This document shows positions 59,583 through 64,000 of a stretch of 64,000 bases of DNA, piece after piece (position 1 is the first letter of the stretch; each line of letters opens with the position of its first letter). Origin of the DNA: Sphingopyxis terrae subsp. terrae NBRC 15098 (lineage in GTDB: Bacteria; Pseudomonadota; Alphaproteobacteria; Sphingomonadales; Sphingomonadaceae); contig NZ_BCZQ01000015.1 of the NCBI RefSeq assembly GCF_001598815.1, positions 1-64,000 on the forward strand, read 5' to 3'. The position numbers and the translations under genes are program-made. Below the pieces are notes generated by a model. That model was not told where the DNA came from. It made no database searches and saw only the letters and a list, made by a program, of their open reading frames with translations.

Positions 59583-61520
59583 TCAGAGCGCGCGTTTGGG
59601 CGCGAGCAGCTGGTCGAACCAGTCGGGGCCCGTGCCGACCTTTTCGAGGTGCGGCCAGCGCAGCCCGCCATGATAGTCGATCTCGACCGTCCGGTAGCGG
59701 CCGCCGCGTTCGACGAGCAGCCGAACCGGCGTCTTGCCGTCGGCGGCGGCACGGATCGCCGCCTCCAGCCGCTCGCGGTTATAGGCCATGCCGTCGACCG
59801 CCAGGATTTTGGTGCCGTTGATGATGTCGGCGCGAAAGGCGGGGCCGTCCCACAGGATACTGCCGGCGACGCCGTCCTTGTCCACGGTAATGCCCAGCGA
59901 ATGGGTGAGGTCGAAATTCTTCGCCCGCGCCATCCGCGCCCGGTCATAGGCATTGGGGGCATCGCGCCAGACGAGGCGGTAGCCCGCCTTCTCGATACCG
60001 CCGATGGGCGCCGGCTGGCCGGGTTCTTGAAGCCGCGTGCGCAGGAACTTGTCCCAGTCATAGGGATAGACGGCGTTGAGCGCCGCGACGACATCGGCAA
60101 AATTATAGGTAACCTCGCCCCAGTCGCCGTCGCGGCCGCCGAAGAAGCCGCGCGCGAAATCGTCGAGGCTCTTGGCATTGTTGGTCGCGCCGCGGATCAG
60201 CATGTCGGCCTCGAGCCAGACAAGCGAGCCTTCGTTGTAATAATCCTCGGTGCGCGTCGCGCTGGGGAAGGGGCGCGGCTTGCGCGCCGCGATCACCGGA
60301 TCGAGCGTCGTATCCTCGACCGATCGCCATGCGCGACCCGGCTGGACGCTGTAGAAGGCGGCGTTGCTCGCCCATTCGCCAAGGATCGTGTCCTTCGACT
60401 GCATCCCCGACCGGCCGGCGAGGACCAGATCCCAGAAGCTCGTCTGCCCTTCATAGACCCACAGCAGATTGCCCTGCATCGGGGTGCGATAGTCGGGGGT
60501 CCATAATTTGTCGGGGCGGCGATATTTGCCGTTCCAGCTATGCACGAATTCGTGCGGCAGCAGCCCGCGATCCGAATCGCCATCGTCCCATTTGGTGAAA
60601 TAGTCGGTGCCGCGGCTGTTCTCGCTGCTGCGATGATGCTCGAGGCCAATGCCGCCCAGCTCGTCGGTCAGGGCGAGCAGAAATTCGTAGCGGTCGAAAT
60701 GCTTCGTCCCGAACAGCGCCAGCGTTTCCGACACCAGCGCCGCGTGGCGCGCGATCTGGTCGGGCGTCGCGTCGAGATATTTGGCCTCGTCGGCGACGAC
60801 GTTCAGCGTGACATTCTGACCCAGATCCCATTTGCGGAAATAGCGCCCCGCAAACATCGGGCTGTCGATCAGCGTTTCATAGCTCGTCGGCGCATAGCTG
60901 TAACGGTTGCCCGAAATCTTGAGCCCGTCGAGCGCGGCGGAGCCGGTCCAGCCCTCGGGAAGCGTCAGGTCGAGCTGGACCGGAATCTGGCGGGTGAAAT
61001 AGCCCGCGGGGTACATGCTGACCTGTTCCCATTGCAGGTTCATCATCGTCGGAGTCACCACGACCCGGCCTTCGCTGCTGCGCGTTGGCGACAGGAAATC
61101 GAAGGCGATATCGATGCTCTTGGTGCCGGCGGGCACGTCGATGTCGAAGGCGTAGACGTCGGTCGGCTGCCGTGTCCAGCCGAGCGGCTTGCCGCCGGCG
61201 CTTGCCTTGAACCCGGCGATTTCGGCAATCGCGCCGCGCGGCGCATGCTTGCCGGGAAGCCATTGCGGATAGAGCAGGGTGAATTTGCCCGCACGCGGCA
61301 CCGGAATCGTCTGGCGCACGCGATAGATGCCGCGCGCGAAGTCGGTCGCATCGACCTTGAGCAGCATCGTGCCGGGATAGGGCTTGTCCGCGGGCAGCGG
61401 GATTACGTGCGGCTGCACCACTGGCTGCGGGCGGCTGTTGGCATCCTGGGCAGCGGTGGCGGATGCGAACAGGGCGGGGGCCGCAATCAGCGCGGCGGCG
61501 ACGGACGGTGCTTTTTTCAT
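59583..61520 (-). CDS. M61-family peptidase with PDZ domain, secreted
   Basis: A 645-residue protease of the glycyl aminopeptidase type. A signal peptide ([20 protein letters not shown]) starts it. An N-terminal beta domain leads to the zinc site LPHEFVHSW (HEXXH), with a third glutamate expected in [16 protein letters not shown]-terminal PDZ-like domain ([20 protein letters not shown] to [20 protein letters not shown]) completes the M61 plan. ATG 61520 is used instead of 61541 because it gives a normal signal peptide. It is divergent from hisS by 96 bases. Confidence 0.94.
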   Translation of the reverse strand: MKKAPSVAAALIAAPALFASATAAQDANSRPQPVVQPHVIPLPADKPYPGTMLLKVDATDFARGIYRVRQTIPVPRAGKFTLLYPQWLPGKHAPRGAIAEIAGFKASAGGKPLGWTRQPTDVYAFDIDVPAGTKSIDIAFDFLSPTRSSEGRVVVTPTMMNLQWEQVSMYPAGYFTRQIPVQLDLTLPEGWTGSAALDGLKISGNRYSYAPTSYETLIDSPMFAGRYFRKWDLGQNVTLNVVADEAKYLDATPDQIARHAALVSETLALFGTKHFDRYEFLLALTDELGGIGLEHHRSSENSRGTDYFTKWDDGDSDRGLLPHEFVHSWNGKYRRPDKLWTPDYRTPMQGNLLWVYEGQTSFWDLVLAGRSGMQSKDTILGEWASNAAFYSVQPGRAWRSVEDTTLDPVIAARKPRPFPSATRTEDYYNEGSLVWLEADMLIRGATNNAKSLDDFARGFFGGRDGDWGEVTYNFADVVAALNAVYPYDWDKFLRTRLQEPGQPAPIGGIEKAGYRLVWRDAPNAYDRARMARAKNFDLTHSLGITVDKDGVAGSILWDGPAFRADIINGTKILAVDGMAYNRERLEAAIRAAADGKTPVRLLVERGGRYRTVEIDYHGGLRWPHLEKVGTGPDWFDQLLAPKRAL

Positions 61521-61616
61521 GGGCAGCGACTCTGCCGCCAAATGCCGCCGCCGTCCAGCGCGGGCTTGCGCAAGCGCGCTTTGCCTTTCGACGAAAAAAG
61601 ATTAGACGCGCGGCGC

Positions 61617-62864
61617 ATGAGCAAGGACAAAAACGCAAAGATCAGCGTCCCCCAACCGGTGCGCGGCACCCAGGACATGCTCGGCGATTTCGCCGACCGC
61701 TTTGCGCATGTCGTCGATGCGTTCGACCGGGTACGCCGCCTCTATGGTTTCAAGCGCGTCGAGGTGCCGGTGATCGAGCCGACCGCGGTGTTCGCCCGCT
61801 CGCTCGGCGAAACGACCGACGTCGTGTCGAAGGAAATGTATTCGTTCGAGGATCGCGGCGGCGAATCGATCACGCTGCGCCCCGAATTCACCGCCGGCAT
61901 CGCGCGCGCTTATATCACCAATGGCTGGCAGCAGTTCGCGCCGCTGAAGGTTGCGACGCACGGGCCGCTGTTCCGGTACGAGCGCCCGCAGAAGGGTCGC
62001 TACCGCCAGTTTCACCAGCTCGACGCCGAAGTGATCGGCAGCGACAGCCCGCTCGCCGATGCCGAACTGCTGGTGTTCGCCGACCAGCTTCTGAAGGAGC
62101 TTGGCGTCGCCGAAGGCGTGACGCTGACGCTCAACACGCTCGGCGATGCGGCGAGCCGCGATGCCTGGCGCGCGGCGCTGGTCGAGCATTTCATGGGCCA
62201 TCGCGCCGATCTGTCCGAAGACAGCCTGGCGCGGCTCGACAAGAATCCGCTGCGGATCTTGGACAGCAAGGATCCGCGCGACCGCCCGATCGCCGACAGC
62301 GCGCCCGATATCGACGCCTTTCTGACGAGCGAGGCACAGGATTTCTTCGGCGCCGTAACCGCCGGGCTCGACGCCGCGGGCGTCGAGTGGGAACGCAACG
62401 CGCGGCTGGTGCGCGGGCTCGACTATTACCGCCACACTGCCTTCGAATTCGTCACCGACCGGCTGGGCGCGCAGGGCACGGTGCTCGGCGGCGGCCGCTA
62501 TGACGGGCTGATCGAAGCACTCGGCGGCCCCCCGACCGCAGCCGTCGGCTGGGCGGCGGGGATCGAGCGGTTGGCGATGTTGCTTGGCGACGATGTGATC
62601 GACACGCGGCTCGACGCGGTGATTGCGGTCGAGGAAGATGGCCAGCTTGCGCTTGCAATGCGGGCTCTTGCAGCGCTTCGTATCGGAGGCTTTGCAACCG
62701 AAATTGTGGCGACCGGGTCGCCGCGCAAGCGTTTCGACAAGGCGGCAAAAATTCCGGCGCAAGCGCTGGTGTCCATCGGCGCGCGCGACGGTTCGCCGTA
62801 CGTCAACGTGCGCGGCGACGGAGAACGGGTGCGCGCGATCGAGGCGCTCGTCCGCGCGCTCTGA
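61617..62864 (+). CDS. hisS: Histidyl-tRNA synthetase
   Basis: Charges tRNA-His. The 415-residue class II synthetase has motif 1 in [20 protein letters not shown], motif 2 as [20 protein letters not shown], the HisA block [13 protein letters not shown] and motif 3 near [16 protein letters not shown], then a C-terminal anticodon-binding domain. ATG 61617 starts it. Its stop overlaps prfA by one base (TGATG), so hisS-prfA-prmC is one translation-related operon. Confidence 0.97.
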   Translation: MSKDKNAKISVPQPVRGTQDMLGDFADRFAHVVDAFDRVRRLYGFKRVEVPVIEPTAVFARSLGETTDVVSKEMYSFEDRGGESITLRPEFTAGIARAYITNGWQQFAPLKVATHGPLFRYERPQKGRYRQFHQLDAEVIGSDSPLADAELLVFADQLLKELGVAEGVTLTLNTLGDAASRDAWRAALVEHFMGHRADLSEDSLARLDKNPLRILDSKDPRDRPIADSAPDIDAFLTSEAQDFFGAVTAGLDAAGVEWERNARLVRGLDYYRHTAFEFVTDRLGAQGTVLGGGRYDGLIEALGGPPTAAVGWAAGIERLAMLLGDDVIDTRLDAVIAVEEDGQLALAMRALAALRIGGFATEIVATGSPRKRFDKAAKIPAQALVSIGARDGSPYVNVRGDGERVRAIEALVRAL

Positions 62865-63934
62865 TGACCACCGTTTCCGCCAAGCAGATCGACGCGATCA
62901 TCGAACGGCATGCGGCGCTGCAGGCGCGCATGGCGACGGGCGATATGGCGCCCGCTGATTTTGTCGCGGCGTCGAAGGAATTTGCCGAGCTTGAACCGGT
63001 CGCCAAGGCAGCGGCCGAAGTGACGCGGCTGCGCGGTGAGCTGGTGTTGCTCACCGAAATGCTCGCCGATCCCGAGATGAAGGCGATGGCCGCCGAGGAG
63101 ATCGCGGCGGTCGAGGAAGCGCTGCCCGCCGCCGAGCATGATCTTGCCATCAAGCTGCTACCCAAGGATGTTGCCGACGAACGCGCCGCGATGCTCGAAA
63201 TCCGCGCCGGCACCGGCGGCGACGAAGCAGCGCTGTTCGCGGGCGACCTTTTGCGCATGTACAGCCGCTATGCCGACAGCCAGGGCTGGAAGGTCGAAAT
63301 CATCTCGGCCAACGAGGCCGAGGTCGGCGGCTACAAGGAAGTCGTCGCGTCGGTCAGCGGGCAGGGCGTCTTCGCGAAGCTCAAGTTCGAAAGCGGCGTC
63401 CACCGCGTCCAGCGCGTCCCCGTCACCGAAAGCGGCGGACGCATCCACACGAGCGCTGCGACCGTCGCGGTGCTGCCCGAGGCCGAAGAGGTCGACGTCG
63501 CGATCAACGACAACGACCTCAAGATCGATATCTACCGCGCGTCGGGCGCGGGCGGACAGCACGTCAACACGACCGATTCGGCGATCCGCATCACACATAT
63601 TCCGACCGGGCTTGTCGTGATCCAGCAGGACCAGCGCAGCCAGCACAAGAATCGCGCCAAGGCGATGCAGGTGCTGCGTGCGCGGCTCTATGATCTCGAG
63701 CGCGAGAAGATCCACAGCGCCGAGGCGTCGGCGCGCAAGTCGATGGTCGGGTCGGGCGACCGGTCGGAGCGCATCCGCACCTATAATTTCCCGCAAGGCC
63801 GCGTCACCGATCACCGCATCAACCTGACGCTCCACCGTCTGCCCGAGATATTGGAAGGGCAGATGGACGAACTGATCGACGCGCTGATCGCCGAGGATCA
63901 GGCGCAGCGGCTGGCGGGGCTTGCCGATGGCTGA
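62864..63934 (+). CDS. prfA: Peptide chain release factor 1
   Basis: Releases finished peptides at UAA and UAG. The 356-residue protein has the GGQ catalytic motif in [16 protein letters not shown]. The upstream domain [20 protein letters not shown] and [20 protein letters not shown] belong to the same family; the stop-codon tripeptide region is as in RF1. The start overlaps the hisS stop. The last eight bases overlap prmC, whose product methylates the GGQ glutamine. Confidence 0.97.
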   Translation: MTTVSAKQIDAIIERHAALQARMATGDMAPADFVAASKEFAELEPVAKAAAEVTRLRGELVLLTEMLADPEMKAMAAEEIAAVEEALPAAEHDLAIKLLPKDVADERAAMLEIRAGTGGDEAALFAGDLLRMYSRYADSQGWKVEIISANEAEVGGYKEVVASVSGQGVFAKLKFESGVHRVQRVPVTESGGRIHTSAATVAVLPEAEEVDVAINDNDLKIDIYRASGAGGQHVNTTDSAIRITHIPTGLVVIQQDQRSQHKNRAKAMQVLRARLYDLEREKIHSAEASARKSMVGSGDRSERIRTYNFPQGRVTDHRINLTLHRLPEILEGQMDELIDALIAEDQAQRLAGLADG

Positions 63935-64000
63935 CCGGCGCGGCGAGGTGGACAATAATCTCCGCACCGCGACCAATCTCCTGTCGGCGACGAGCGACAC
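63927..64000 (+). CDS. prmC: PrmC release-factor methyltransferase, 5' end only
   Basis: Methylates the GGQ glutamine of release factors. Only 24 codons are in the window, from ATG 63927, overlapping prfA by eight bases. The translated start ([20 protein letters not shown], then ATSDT) is short but fits PrmC N-termini, and prfA-prmC is a conserved pair. Identity rests mostly on position. Confidence 0.65.
   Translation, partial: MADRRGEVDNNLRTATNLLSATSD

Overview
The window is high-GC chromosomal DNA from an alphaproteobacterium. It is most likely a sphingomonad, probably Sphingopyxis or a close relative. This is an inference from the TonB-ExbB-ExbD-ExbD cluster, the very large NAD-glutamate dehydrogenase, CYP108-like and CYP153-like P450s, an M2 peptidase, and GC-rich palindromic intergenic repeats. 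Genes are dense on both strands, often with start/stop overlaps. I see no tRNA, rRNA, CRISPR array, insertion sequence, prophage or integrase. It reads as core chromosome with some lineage-specific genes, not as an island.

Region by region. 1-3.4 kb: the 5' part of a secreted protein, then tonB-exbB-exbD-exbD for outer-membrane import. 3.5-9.6 kb: lipoprotein SodC, an MFS carrier, a low-molecular-weight phosphatase overlapping thpR tail to tail, a BI-1-like protein, MsrB and a CYP153-like P450. 9.7-16.8 kb: a two-gene ABC exporter, queG, Yip1-like, DUF2804, OsmC-like and PAS-like proteins. 17-25.5 kb: the 1565-residue NAD-GDH, an ATP-grasp protein, a ribbon-helix-helix protein, phaB and a membrane-anchored YwqG-like protein. 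25.5-30.3 kb (minus): mrp, a CoA-binding protein, an orphan xanthine-dehydrogenase-type large subunit and hemH. 30.4-34 kb: hflK-hflC-degQ envelope proteolysis. 34-39.6 kb: a glyoxalase-fold protein, a serine hydrolase, a 52-53-residue protein divergent from a LysR gene, then trmD, rplS and asd. 39.8-45 kb: a DDAH-type hydrolase, a lipoprotein, DUF4336 and marR-emrA-emrB. 45.3-53.8 kb: an HCCA isomerase-like protein, repeats, an alpha/beta hydrolase, an M2 peptidase, a HerA-like ATPase coupled to a globin, a CYP108-like P450, a thioesterase and queF. 53.9-64 kb: a Pro/Thr-rich membrane protein, sseA-metC-mscS, ppa, an M61 peptidase, then hisS-prfA-prmC running off the edge.

Themes are energised import, envelope quality control, queuosine synthesis (QueF and QueG, 41 kb apart), sulfur metabolism (SseA, MetC) and translation (TrmD, L19, HisS, RF1, PrmC). 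I found no clearly new multi-gene defence or biosynthetic system. The best candidates for undescribed biology are small. They are the LysR/small-protein divergent pair with an operator-like repeat over a probably leaderless promoter, the marR/isomerase shared control region, an 18-bp perfect palindrome at a thioesterase start, a hairpin-rich leader before sseA-metC, and the HerA-like ATPase/globin coupling.
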